From an uncultured Mycoplasmatota bacterium (GTDB lineage: Bacteria; Bacillota_I; Bacilli_A; RF39; UBA660): a stretch of DNA of 64,000 nucleotides. The notes beneath the pieces are model-generated. The model had not been told where the DNA came from, did no database searches, and saw only the letters and a list, made by a program, of their open reading frames with translations. The stretch spans positions 1-64,000 of the forward strand of contig CAOJEH010000003.1 of NCBI GenBank assembly GCA_948434005.1, read 5' to 3'. A program made the position numbers and the translations under genes. Positions 54,008 through 62,304 of this stretch are shown here, in pieces. Every line of letters starts with the position of its first letter. Positions within the stretch are counted from its first letter, which is position 1.

Positions 54008-54769
54008 TTATATTCTCTTTTTAACTGTATTAATTGCATAAAATATAAAACAATAAATACTTTTAAATATATTTAAATGTTCTACATTTCTATATAAATT
54101 CCATATTCTTTTTATAGCTTCTATTTTATTAGAAGATAATGATCCTTCTGTTCTTCTATAATAGGATAATGCTTCATTTAAGCCATATGCAGTATAACCA
54201 TTTTTTAATATTTTCCACCAAGTGGCAGTATCTTCACTCTTTACATTTGGCATATATATTAAATCTTTAGTAATTTTAGTCATATCAAACATAACAGTAG
54301 TTGTCCAAATAATAGTATTTTTTAATGATTTATTATAATCTAATTTACTTGGGACTTTTGCTACTTTACCTAATGGTTTTAAATTCTTATCTGCAAATTC
54401 ATATCCAGTAAAAGAAAATGCACAATTGTTTTGCCTCATAAATTTAATTTGTTTTTCTAGTTTATCTTCAATCCAAATATCATCCGCATCTAGAAATGCA
54501 ATATACTTTCCTTTTGCTTCTTCTATTCCTCTATTTCTAGCACCTGCTGCCATACCCTTTTTTTTAAGTTTTATTAATCTAATATTTTTATTAGGGTGAT
54601 TTTTCTTATATTCATCTATAATTTCTACACTATTATCTGTAGACATATCATCTACTAAAATTAACTCCCAATTAGTATAGGTTTGATTTATCACACTATT
54701 AAGAGTATCAATTATAAATTTTTTAGCATTATAAACTGGAACTATTATACTTACAAGTTCTTTATTCAT
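54008..54769 (-). CDS. GT2-family glycosyltransferase
   Basis: 253 residues from ATG 54769 (GGGGTGG upstream). GT-A fold with VSIIVPVYNAKKFI at the N-terminus, ELILVDDMSTDNS (nucleotide binding), AGARNRGIEEAKGKYIAFLDADD (DxD-type metal site) and TWWKILKNGY in place of the usual ED/W acceptor region. Cytoplasmic, inverting mechanism expected. It probably adds the second sugar after the phosphoglycosyl transferase. Donor and linkage are not determinable. Confidence 0.93.
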   Translation of the reverse strand: MNKELVSIIVPVYNAKKFIIDTLNSVINQTYTNWELILVDDMSTDNSVEIIDEYKKNHPNKNIRLIKLKKKGMAAGARNRGIEEAKGKYIAFLDADDIWIEDKLEKQIKFMRQNNCAFSFTGYEFADKNLKPLGKVAKVPSKLDYNKSLKNTIIWTTTVMFDMTKITKDLIYMPNVKSEDTATWWKILKNGYTAYGLNEALSYYRRTEGSLSSNKIEAIKRIWNLYRNVEHLNIFKSIYCFIFYAINTVKKRI

Positions 54770-54796
54770 AAATACCACCCCATTATTATTCTTTTA

Positions 54797-55489
54797 TTAT
54801 TCATTTATAACTGTTGTTTTATTATCATATTCATCTTTATTAACTATACATATAGGTGTAGTTACGTGTAAATAGTTAAACTTTAAGTCTTCTATTTCAT
54901 GGTGTATACCACTTTTAGATATTTCAGCACCTTCTTTTGATAATACTGTTTTTATTGTTAAGAATATAACTTTTATATCTTGTATTAGCGAGAAGTTATT
55001 TACATATTCAATGTCATAGTTTATTTTATCAAATATTGATAAATTATTTCTACCTATTGCTTGTGCAAGTCCTGTAATACCTGGTAATACTTTTGCTCTT
55101 CTCTTTTGGTTTTCAGTAAAATTATTATAATATTCTGGTATCCATGGTCTAGGTCCTATAAAAGACATATCACCTTTTATAATATTTAGTATTTGTGGTA
55201 ATTCGTCTAAAGATGTTTTTCTTAAAAAAGTTCCTACCTTTGTTCTTTTATTCTCTTCAGTAAAATTTAATACATCATTAGTTACATGCATACTTCTAAA
55301 TTTATATAGTTCAAATATTTTACCATTTTTTCCAGTTCTTTTTTGCTTAAATAGTACTGGCCCTCCATCTTCCATTTTAATAGCAAGTATTATAAATAAT
55401 ACTGGAACTATAAATATAATTAAAAACATAATAGCCATTAAAATATCTAAGCTCCTTTTTATTCCTGCATAAAAAACACTATTTCTCAT
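54797..55489 (-). CDS. Undecaprenyl-phosphate sugar phosphotransferase (PglC/EpsL-like)
   Basis: 230 residues from ATG 55489 (AAGGGGG upstream). A single N-terminal membrane segment (about 13-37) and the monotopic phosphoglycosyl-transferase core: KMEDGGPVLFKQKRTGKNGKIFELYKFRSMH, KTSLDELPQILNIIKGDMSFIGPRP and LPGITGLAQAIGRN. The Asp-Glu dyad lies in SLDELPQ. It initiates repeat-unit synthesis on undecaprenyl phosphate and is the first gene of the exopolysaccharide operon. The C-terminus extends about 40 residues beyond the catalytic core. Confidence 0.93.
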   Translation of the reverse strand: MRNSVFYAGIKRSLDILMAIMFLIIFIVPVLFIILAIKMEDGGPVLFKQKRTGKNGKIFELYKFRSMHVTNDVLNFTEENKRTKVGTFLRKTSLDELPQILNIIKGDMSFIGPRPWIPEYYNNFTENQKRRAKVLPGITGLAQAIGRNNLSIFDKINYDIEYVNNFSLIQDIKVIFLTIKTVLSKEGAEISKSGIHHEIEDLKFNYLHVTTPICIVNKDEYDNKTTVINE

Positions 55490-55522
55490 AATAACCAAGT
55501 CCCCCTTAATTAATTGTCCTAT

Positions 55523-55551
55523 ATTATACCATATAAACACAATTTTGTAAA
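55523..55551 (-). promoter_or_regulatory. Promoter of the exopolysaccharide operon
   Basis: -35 TTTACA (55551-55546), 17-base spacer ending TGG (extended -10), perfect -10 TATAAT (55528-55523), 34 bases before the first gene. Confidence 0.78.
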
Positions 55552-55577
55552 GACATTATTATAGAAATAGTGCTTAT

Positions 55578-55682
55578 CTACTGATTAAAATTATCATTAT
55601 CTGTTTGTTGTGCCAATTTTAGTGAACATAGTAAAAATAATACTGCAATAGTTAAAAATGTTATTAATAATACTGCTATCAT
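55578..55682 (-). CDS. 34-residue single-pass membrane peptide
   Basis: A complete short frame (ATG 55682-55680, TAG 55580-55578) with AGGTGAGG 5 bases upstream and an extended -10 TGATATACT about 25 bases upstream. The product is a hydrophobic helix (about residues 2-20, with one Cys) followed by a polar tail rich in Asn, Asp and Gln. I recognise no family. It lies between the RsgI-like gene and the exopolysaccharide operon. The good ribosome-binding site and promoter make it more likely real than a chance frame. Confidence 0.5.
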   Translation of the reverse strand: MIAVLLITFLTIAVLFLLCSLKLAQQTDNDNFNQ

Positions 55683-55705
55683 ATACCTCACCTATCTTTA
55701 TAACA

Positions 55706-55714
55706 AGTATATCA
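55706..55714 (-). promoter_or_regulatory. Possible extended -10 promoter of the 34-residue peptide
   Basis: TGATATACT on the minus strand, 24 bases before the start codon; no good -35. Confidence 0.4.
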
Positions 55715-55759
55715 TATATATTAATAAATACAAATAATTTTATTAAAAAATAACTATTC

Positions 55760-56620
55760 TTAACAAGTTCCTTCAGTAAAATTATTATCTCCTTTATAAC
55801 AATATTCATATATCTTATCATTATAATTAAATTTCATATATGAAAAAACTTTACCACTTTCAATATAATACCAACTATCTTTTGATGCATATAGTTCGTT
55901 TTGATAGTCACCTGATGCATTAATTGTTGTTATATCAAGACCATCTTTACTATATTTTTCTTGAGTTGTTATTTCCTTTGCATAATTAGTTAATTTATTA
56001 TAAATATTATTAGCATATACACTAAAATCTTTATCTAACTCTTTTTTTTCATAAAATGATTTATTTTCTCTATATTGACTTATTAAATCAATAGAAATAT
56101 TATATAATTTTTTAATATTTTCTATATCTTTATCAGATGAATCATAGTTAAGACTAATTAGTTTCTCTCTTAGAGTTGTACTACCGTCTGTTATATTTTT
56201 ATCTACTCCGTATACTACTAGTTGTTTGTTAAATTCCATTTTAATTTCATTATAAATACTTATATTACCATAATCTATTAATTGAATATCGTCTGTATCA
56301 TTAAAGTCATTACTATTTTTTAATTTATCAACTATTAATTCTATAGCATCTTCTATATTTTTTCCCTCTATATTCTTTTTATATAATGAATCAATACTAT
56401 AACCATTTAAAAATATGATATTTGATACTTTTTTCTTTTTATTAATAAAAAGTATAAAATTAGATTTAGATTTTACTTCAACTGATGTTAAATATTGATC
56501 TGGTTTTAATCCTACATTTCCTGTTAAATCATTTAATACTACATGATAAAGTATATATATTCCTATAGCGACTACTGCAATAAATGTTATTATTGCTATT
56601 ATAATTATTTTTTTCTTCAT
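55760..56620 (-). CDS. Membrane protein with RsgI-like extracellular domain
   Basis: 286 residues. One N-terminal membrane helix (about 3-26), then an extracellular region. Residues about 45-130 (VEVKSKSNFILFINKKKKVSNIIFLN...KNIEGKNIEDAIELIVDKL) resemble the middle domain of RsgI-type anti-sigma factors, which typically reads VNPSIEL...N..GKV......N..G......LxGKxLxEAxExIVxxA. The cytoplasmic anti-sigma-I domain itself is missing. The rest is Lys/Asp-rich, with two cysteines near the C-terminus (YEYCYKG, EGTC) that could pair. It follows pbpB by 9 bases and is thus part of the mraZ-rsmH-ftsL-pbpB operon. Confidence 0.6.
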   Translation of the reverse strand: MKKKIIIIAIITFIAVVAIGIYILYHVVLNDLTGNVGLKPDQYLTSVEVKSKSNFILFINKKKKVSNIIFLNGYSIDSLYKKNIEGKNIEDAIELIVDKLKNSNDFNDTDDIQLIDYGNISIYNEIKMEFNKQLVVYGVDKNITDGSTTLREKLISLNYDSSDKDIENIKKLYNISIDLISQYRENKSFYEKKELDKDFSVYANNIYNKLTNYAKEITTQEKYSKDGLDITTINASGDYQNELYASKDSWYYIESGKVFSYMKFNYNDKIYEYCYKGDNNFTEGTC

Positions 56621-56629
56621 AATAATCTC

Positions 56630-58768
56630 CTAACTATTAAATTTTGGACTTAATGTAAGTGTTATTTCCATACCATTTGCTATTTCGGTGTTTTCTCCGA
56701 TATTTTGACTATTTACATAACCACTACCTTCTAATTTTACTTTTAATCCTAACATTTCCAAAATAGTTTTAGCCTCTTTACTAGATAGACCTACTACGTT
56801 TGGAACTGTATATTTAGTTGCATTAGTTATCAAATATACGGTATCCTTATTAGTTACTTTTACATTCTTTTCAGGATATTGTTTAATTATTTTATTCCCA
56901 TCACCATATATTTTATAATTCATTGAATTATTTGTAAGAGTTGTTTTTACTTTATCTATATCCTTATTTATAAATGAGGGTAATTTATATTCTATAATAT
57001 TATCTGTTATAGTTGTTTTCTCTGTTCCTAAGTATTTTCCCACATTAACAACAACTTCTTTTACAGCATTTGATATTGGTTTTTGACTTCCTCCTGCAGG
57101 TCTTTTTACTGATGCATATACAATTATTTGTGGATTACTTTTTGGGTATATTCCTGCGAATGAAGATATTATATCTGCTTTACCAGTTAGATATCCACCA
57201 CTTTTTTCATTTGCAATTTGAGCAGTACCTGTCTTACCTATAAGTTCATGACTATCAATTCTATAACCACTACCAGTATATCCTACCTCATTAACTGTAG
57301 TATCCATAAGTGATATCATTTTTTCTACTGTAGCAGTACTTGCAACTCTTTCTATTTTTTCTTTTTTTCCTTTATAGACTACTTCTTTTGTTGCAGGATT
57401 TACCATTCGGTCTATTAGATAAGGCTTTAGTAACATACCATCATTTGTTAGAGGTGTTAAAGCTTGAATATTTTGAATAGCAGTTGTTGTTATACCCTGA
57501 CCAAATCCAGCATTATAAATTTCTGTTTCATATTTAAAATTTAGAAGACCACTCATTTCATTTGGAAGAGGTATTCCTGTTTTATGCCCAAAACCTAATT
57601 TTCTAAAATATTGTCTTAGCATAGCTGAATTCATATGTCTATTTATTAAATTTATGACTCCAACATTACTCGAATATGCATATCCTCTATCATATGAAAT
57701 AACACCCCAACCATTTCTATTCCAATCACCTATTTCAGTACCATCTGATGCACTATATACTCCTGATTTATATGTTTCATTACCATCATAAACTCCATTT
57801 TCTAATGCTGCCATATAGGTAAATGTTTTCATAGTACTACCAGGTTCGTATCCAGTTATTGTATGATCTATATAATCTTTTATTTCTCTTTTATTAGGAT
57901 CAAATGATGGAGAATTTGCCATACCCAAAATAGCTCCTGTTTTGGCATCTGCTACTACCATAGTAAACCAATCATATCCATATTCATTTAAAGATTTATT
58001 CATTGATTGTTCTATAAAAAATTGAACATTACTATCAATAGTTAGATAAATATCTTTTCCTTCAACTGCATCTTCTTTTACTTCTGGAGTATCTACGATT
58101 TTATATCCTCTTAAGTCCTTTTGATAAGTAATAGAACCATCCTTACCTCTTAGGATTTTATCATAGTATTTTTCTATCCCCATCTCACCTACTATATTAT
58201 CTTCTTCATCTTCACTATTTTTAGCATAACCTAATGTATATGATAAAAATTGACCTTTTGGATAATATCTCTTATAACTTTCAATAAAATCGATTCCTGG
58301 AAGATTTAGTGACTCTATTTTATTTTTAACTAGTTCTGATAGGCCTTTTCCTTTACTACCAAATTCTGTTTGATAGGAGTCCTTATTTAACCTTTTCAAA
58401 ATATCTTCTTCACTTATTCCTAAAATGGGTGATAATTCTTTTGCTGTTTTTTCTTTATCAACTACATGTTGAGGATTGTCTTTTTTATCAGTTCTTGCCT
58501 CAGATAAATAAGCAATTATTTTATATGATGCAACATTTATGGCTAATTGTTCATTATCTTTTGAATAAATTGTACCTCTTTTAGCTTCAATAATTTCTTT
58601 TTTTGTAGTTCTTTTACTAGCAAGTTCTTGTAAATTAGTTCCATCTATCTTTTTAGATGTTGATAATTCTAGTACTCTTAGAATCATTATAACAAACAAA
58701 AAAAGAGAAAGTAAAATAACAATCTTGCTATACCTTATTTTATTTCGGGTCTTTTTCTTTCTCTTCAT
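56630..58768 (-). CDS. pbpB: Division-specific class B penicillin-binding protein with two PASTA domains
   Basis: 712 residues from ATG 58768; an in-frame GTG at 58777 overlaps the AGGACGTGA site. One membrane helix (about 14-32), a dimerisation domain (EAKRGTIYSKDNEQLAINV), and a transpeptidase domain with SxxK in EPGSTMKTF (Ser311), SSN in YAYSSNVGV and KTG in IGKTGTAQ. Two C-terminal PASTA domains, the first degenerate (KLPSFINKDIDKV), the second typical (YTVPNVVGLSSKEAKTIL). It cross-links septal peptidoglycan with FtsW. The mraZ-rsmH-ftsL-pbpB order is the conserved start of the dcw cluster. Confidence 0.95.
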   Translation of the reverse strand: MKRKKKTRNKIRYSKIVILLSLFLFVIMILRVLELSTSKKIDGTNLQELASKRTTKKEIIEAKRGTIYSKDNEQLAINVASYKIIAYLSEARTDKKDNPQHVVDKEKTAKELSPILGISEEDILKRLNKDSYQTEFGSKGKGLSELVKNKIESLNLPGIDFIESYKRYYPKGQFLSYTLGYAKNSEDEEDNIVGEMGIEKYYDKILRGKDGSITYQKDLRGYKIVDTPEVKEDAVEGKDIYLTIDSNVQFFIEQSMNKSLNEYGYDWFTMVVADAKTGAILGMANSPSFDPNKREIKDYIDHTITGYEPGSTMKTFTYMAALENGVYDGNETYKSGVYSASDGTEIGDWNRNGWGVISYDRGYAYSSNVGVINLINRHMNSAMLRQYFRKLGFGHKTGIPLPNEMSGLLNFKYETEIYNAGFGQGITTTAIQNIQALTPLTNDGMLLKPYLIDRMVNPATKEVVYKGKKEKIERVASTATVEKMISLMDTTVNEVGYTGSGYRIDSHELIGKTGTAQIANEKSGGYLTGKADIISSFAGIYPKSNPQIIVYASVKRPAGGSQKPISNAVKEVVVNVGKYLGTEKTTITDNIIEYKLPSFINKDIDKVKTTLTNNSMNYKIYGDGNKIIKQYPEKNVKVTNKDTVYLITNATKYTVPNVVGLSSKEAKTILEMLGLKVKLEGSGYVNSQNIGENTEIANGMEITLTLSPKFNS

Positions 58769-58780
58769 TTTTATCACGTC

Positions 58781-59086
58781 CTATTTTTTATCAGAAATTA
58801 TCTTAATGTTATTATTATTATAACTTAATCCCTGCTCTTGTGCAACTTCTTGAACTTTTGTTAATGACGCTAATTCGTCAATTGTCATTGACAACCCTTC
58901 ATTTGTCTTTTCTTGTTCTTCTATTTGCCTTTTTTCTTGTTCTACCTCAAAGTTAACCTTAGCTAATGTAGCTTTAGAAAAAACTATAGATATTGGAGAT
59001 ACTAACAATAGAAAAATTGCGAAAGTGTATATAAACTTTTCAAATTTAGTCATCTTCAATTGTTTTTTTGCCTTCTTTTTTCTCAT
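58781..59086 (-). CDS. ftsL: Cell division protein FtsL
   Basis: 101 residues. A basic cytoplasmic N-terminus (MRKKKAKKQLK), one membrane helix (about 17-37), and an extracellular coiled coil (about 45-85) with heptads of Glu/Gln/Leu. Sequence conservation is low, as usual for FtsL; the assignment rests on size, topology and place between rsmH and pbpB. It pairs with DivIC and DivIB in the divisome. TAGGAGTGAT precedes the start. Confidence 0.88.
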   Translation of the reverse strand: MRKKKAKKQLKMTKFEKFIYTFAIFLLLVSPISIVFSKATLAKVNFEVEQEKRQIEEQEKTNEGLSMTIDELASLTKVQEVAQEQGLSYNNNNIKIISDKK

Positions 59087-59096
59087 ATTATCACTC

Positions 59097-60020
59097 CTAT
59101 TTTATCCTTTCTATGACACGAAGTTTAGCACTTCTTGCTCTATTATTATTTTTTAGTTCATCCGCACTTGGTTTAATTGCTTTGTTAATTACTAATCTAA
59201 AGTCAGGTAAAAACTCATCAGGTATATTAGGAAGACCTTTTACTTTAGAATCAATTTCACATTTTTCTTTAAAATATCTCTTAACTATCCTATCTTCTAA
59301 TGAATGAAATGTAATTACTGATACCCTACCACCTACATTTAATAACGATAACGCATCTTCTAATGCAGGTTCTATTACACCTAATTCATTATTTACTTCT
59401 ATTCTTATAGCTTGAAATATTACTTTTGCAGGATGTTTATCTATTCTAAACTTCATTGGAACTGCTGATTTTATTATCTCTACTAGTTCTAATGTAGTTT
59501 CTATCTTTTTATTTTCTCTATATTCAACTATTTTCTTTGCTATATTTCTAGCAAATTTACTTTCTCCATACTTATTAAATATAGTTGTTAGTTTACCTAT
59601 ATCATATTCATTTACAACGTTATATGCAGAGAAATCTTTTTCTTTATCCATTCTCATATCAAGCTTGGCATCTTTATGATAGCTAAAGCCTCGCTCATCT
59701 GTATCAAGTTGTCCGGATGAAACTCCCAAATCGAATAAAACCCCATCTACTTTAGTAATTTTTAATTCATTTAACTTTTCTTTCATATTAACAAAATTAC
59801 TTTTAATGATAGTGAAGTTGGTACCAATCGCATTTAAACGATTGGTACTGTAAGGTATAACTTCACCATCTTGGTCAAAGGCGAATAAGTGCCCTCTTTT
59901 TATTCTCTCCAAGATTTTACTACTATGTCCCCCATAACCTAGAGTAGCATCTACTATAATACTATCTTCATCTAAAGCAAGAGAATTTACAGCTTCTTCA
60001 AGTAAAACACTGATATGCAT
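59097..60020 (-). CDS. rsmH: 16S rRNA m4C1402 methyltransferase RsmH (MraW)
   Basis: 307 residues. SAM-binding motif VDATLGYGGHS (about 24-34), LFAFDQDGEV, DGVLFDLGVSSGQLD, the family signature ERGFSYHKDAKLDMRMD, FHSLEDRIVKRYFK and the C-terminal NNRARSAKLRVIERI. All are typical. It methylates C1402 N4 in the ribosomal P site. Its start overlaps the mraZ stop (TAATG). Confidence 0.97.
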   Translation of the reverse strand: MHISVLLEEAVNSLALDEDSIIVDATLGYGGHSSKILERIKRGHLFAFDQDGEVIPYSTNRLNAIGTNFTIIKSNFVNMKEKLNELKITKVDGVLFDLGVSSGQLDTDERGFSYHKDAKLDMRMDKEKDFSAYNVVNEYDIGKLTTIFNKYGESKFARNIAKKIVEYRENKKIETTLELVEIIKSAVPMKFRIDKHPAKVIFQAIRIEVNNELGVIEPALEDALSLLNVGGRVSVITFHSLEDRIVKRYFKEKCEIDSKVKGLPNIPDEFLPDFRLVINKAIKPSADELKNNNRARSAKLRVIERIK

Positions 60021-60457
60021 TATAATGATACATCTCCATCAAATAGATTTTCAGCTATATCGGACATGTTGTCTTTAGCAGAATTGAAGAAGTTATTCCA
60101 ATCTTCTAAGGACCATATTTCTAACCTGTCTCCTACACCAATGATGACACATTCTTTTTTTATGTTGGCATAAGAAACTAATGGGGAGGTAATATTAATA
60201 CGTCCTTGTTTATCAATTTCTGCATTAGTAGCGCCTGATAGAAAGAAACGATTAAAACTTCTAGCGTCTCTTTTAGTAAAAGGTAGAGATTCAAGTTTTT
60301 CAACTATCTTATTCCAATCCTTTTCAGAATAAGCAAAAAGACAGTTTTCTATACCACGAGTAACGATAAACTCATCGCCTAATTCCTCACGAAACTTGGC
60401 TGGAATAATAAGTCTACCCTTATCATCAATATTATGATGATATTCACCCATAAACAT
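60020..60457 (-). CDS. mraZ: Transcriptional regulator MraZ
   Basis: 145 residues from ATG 60457 (GGGGGG upstream; N-terminus [15 protein letters not shown] aligns with other MraZ proteins). Two SpoVT/AbrB-like repeats, each with a DxxxR signature (DDKGR and DKQGR). MraZ forms rings that bind direct repeats upstream of its own gene and regulate the dcw operon. Three such repeats with exact 10-base period precede this gene. The last 8-10 residues (FDGDVSL) overlap the rsmH start. Confidence 0.96.
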   Translation of the reverse strand: MFMGEYHHNIDDKGRLIIPAKFREELGDEFIVTRGIENCLFAYSEKDWNKIVEKLESLPFTKRDARSFNRFFLSGATNAEIDKQGRINITSPLVSYANIKKECVIIGVGDRLEIWSLEDWNNFFNSAKDNMSDIAENLFDGDVSL

Positions 60458-60466
60458 ATAAATCCC

Positions 60467-60491
60467 CCCACTTTCTACCACAATCAACCAC
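60467..60491 (-). promoter_or_regulatory. MraZ operator: three GTGG repeats with 10-base period
   Basis: On the minus strand GTGGT (60491-60487), GTGGT (60481-60477) and GTGGG (60471-60467), each separated by 5 bases. This matches the TGGG/AAAGTGG direct-repeat operators bound by MraZ; the last copy reads AAAGTGGGG and merges with the ribosome-binding site. Confidence 0.8.
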
Positions 60492-60504
60492 TGCTTACTT
60501 CTAT

Positions 60505-60533
60505 ATTACTATATGGGGTTTTATTTGTAAATA
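60505..60533 (-). promoter_or_regulatory. Probable mraZ promoter
   Basis: -35 TTTACA with a 17-base spacer and a poor -10 TAATAT, about 15 bases upstream of the first MraZ repeat. Approximate position, low certainty. Confidence 0.4.
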
Positions 60534-60541
60534 AAAACAAA

Positions 60542-60569
60542 TAAAAAAAGTAGAAATATTTCTACTTTT
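60542..60569 (-). terminator. Terminator of the TPR gene
   Basis: Perfect 24-base palindrome AAAAGTAGAAAT/ATTTCTACTTTT followed by T residues, about 25 bases after the stop, isolating it from mraZ. Confidence 0.8.
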
Positions 60570-60594
60570 ATAAATATTTACATATATTTTACAT

Positions 60595-62229
60595 TTAGCC
60601 CGAGTATTTTCTATTAAATTCCTCTATACGATTTGATTTTTGCATTACTTTTTTTGTTTCGGTATTACCTTGATAAGTAATTGTTTTATCACACGGATAC
60701 ATTGATAAAATTTCTCCTGTTGGTAATATTGAAACATTAAAATAATTTGTAACTCCATTATTTGTATATCCTATATTTGGATATTCTATTTGATATAATT
60801 CTATAAATAAATTTTTACGAAGTGAAGCATTACCTTGTTTTATTAGCATAGGAATCTCTTCCATTAATTCTTCTAAATTTATATCCTTATTAAACGCCGA
60901 AGTTTCTTCACCTCTTTGATGTAGTCTATCTATAACTTCAAGGGCTTCTTCTTTGTTATAATCAATAATTTGTCTTTTAACATAACTATCTACATATGGA
61001 TTTGCATATTCAACTAAATTCATTTTTTTCCTTAAAAAGATCTTAGCAAAATATGCCTCATTTTTTATATCTCCTATAAAATAGCTTCTATCAATTTTTG
61101 AGCATTTGTTATATGCTTTAGCGTATTTACCTTTTTTAAGTAATATTAACATTTTATAAAATTCCAATGTTTGTTGTTGCTGTTGTTTACTAAACTCAAC
61201 CTTATTAAGATATTCTAATGCCCTATCATAGTTTTTTAATTTATATTCCATTTTACCTATATTATAAGTTCCAACTAATTCTTTACCAGAACATAATTCA
61301 TCTATCTTTAGATAAGTTTCTCTAGCTTTTTCATAATCTTCAAGTTTTTTATATGCATCTCCTATAATTTCAAGAGCATATACATGCTTAGTTATATTCT
61401 CACTACATAATAGTTGTTCACAAATTTCTATAGCATCTATTGGGTAGCCCATTCTTAATCGTATTCTAGCTTCCTCCTCTTTAGCATCCGAATAAATATT
61501 TGTTTTTGTGCCAGCTGAGATTTTATGAATACAACTAAGGGCTTCTTCAAAGTTCTCTTTACTCCTATATAGCATAGCTGATACTAAATTATACTCTCTC
61601 ATAAAGTTATTATCTTTATTCTTATCTACTGTATTATAAAGTTCCTCTGCCTCATCTACCATCTTAAGATTAATAAGCATCCTAATTTTAGTTAACTTTA
61701 AGTACTCAGCATCACTCATTTCGTCATAACTAAAACTATGAAAAATATTAGGTTTAAATTCTCCATTTATTTTTCTATCATAATAACCATCAAGCAATTT
61801 AAAAGCATTATTATAATTTCCTTTTTCATATTCAATATTTGCTAATGCTATTCTAGAATATATTTCTGGATAAGGGCTTTCTTCTATATTTTTTCTAAAT
61901 AGTTCCTCTGCTTTTACCTTATCGCGGTTTGTTCTTGCAATAACACCTTTTTTATATAAAGCACTAAATTTTCCTTCTAAATTATTTTCTATAATAATAT
62001 CCAATGCTTCTTCTGCTTCATCATAATAAGATAGAATCATTAAAATATTAGCTTTTTGAATTAGACCATAAGAATCATTAGGATAATCATCTAAATAATT
62101 ATAAACCTCAGTTAGAGCCTTACTAAGTTTATCTTTAGTAATTAAGTTTTTAATACTAAGTATTCTTTTCTTTTTTATAGTTCTAGATTCTAATTGTTCT
62201 TTTTGATTTTTTCTATAACTTCTACTCAT
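60595..62229 (-). CDS. TPR-repeat protein of unknown function
   Basis: 544 residues from ATG 62229 (GGTGGTGTA upstream). A basic N-terminus (SRSYRKNQKEQ), no membrane helix, then tetratricopeptide repeats over most of its length (for example YDEAEEALDIIIENN, KAEELFRKNIEESPYPEIYSRIALANIEYEKGNYNNAFKLLDGYY, EKARETYLKIDELCSGKELVGTYNIGKMEYKLKNYDRALEYLNKV). The last 100 residues form a separate small domain (FNVSILPTGEILSMYPCD). TPR proteins are interaction scaffolds; the partner is unknown. It lies between thrS and mraZ with its own promoter and terminator. Confidence 0.75.
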   Translation of the reverse strand: MSRSYRKNQKEQLESRTIKKKRILSIKNLITKDKLSKALTEVYNYLDDYPNDSYGLIQKANILMILSYYDEAEEALDIIIENNLEGKFSALYKKGVIARTNRDKVKAEELFRKNIEESPYPEIYSRIALANIEYEKGNYNNAFKLLDGYYDRKINGEFKPNIFHSFSYDEMSDAEYLKLTKIRMLINLKMVDEAEELYNTVDKNKDNNFMREYNLVSAMLYRSKENFEEALSCIHKISAGTKTNIYSDAKEEEARIRLRMGYPIDAIEICEQLLCSENITKHVYALEIIGDAYKKLEDYEKARETYLKIDELCSGKELVGTYNIGKMEYKLKNYDRALEYLNKVEFSKQQQQQTLEFYKMLILLKKGKYAKAYNKCSKIDRSYFIGDIKNEAYFAKIFLRKKMNLVEYANPYVDSYVKRQIIDYNKEEALEVIDRLHQRGEETSAFNKDINLEELMEEIPMLIKQGNASLRKNLFIELYQIEYPNIGYTNNGVTNYFNVSILPTGEILSMYPCDKTITYQGNTETKKVMQKSNRIEEFNRKYSG

Positions 62230-62250
62230 ACTACACCACCGTTGCTTAAT

Positions 62251-62277
62251 ATTATATAAATATTTCATATTTTTCAA
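62251..62277 (-). promoter_or_regulatory. Probable promoter of the TPR gene
   Basis: -35 TTGAAA (62277-62272); -10 TATAAT (62256-62251) at 15 bases, or TAATAT at 17 bases. Confidence 0.5.
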
Positions 62278-62280
62278 TAA

Positions 62281-62304
62281 AAAAAATAAGTTTTTTACTT
62301 ATTT
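62281..62304 (-). terminator. Terminator of thrS, containing its stop codon
   Basis: Stem AAATAAG..CTTATTT followed by eight T; the TAA stop of thrS (62297-62295) lies in the loop region. Confidence 0.7.

Noticed and set aside
55597-55821. 74-codon minus-strand frame overlapping the RsgI-like gene and the 34-residue peptide
   Set aside because: Different frame, no ribosome-binding site, overlaps both better-supported genes; the 34-residue frame has the site instead.
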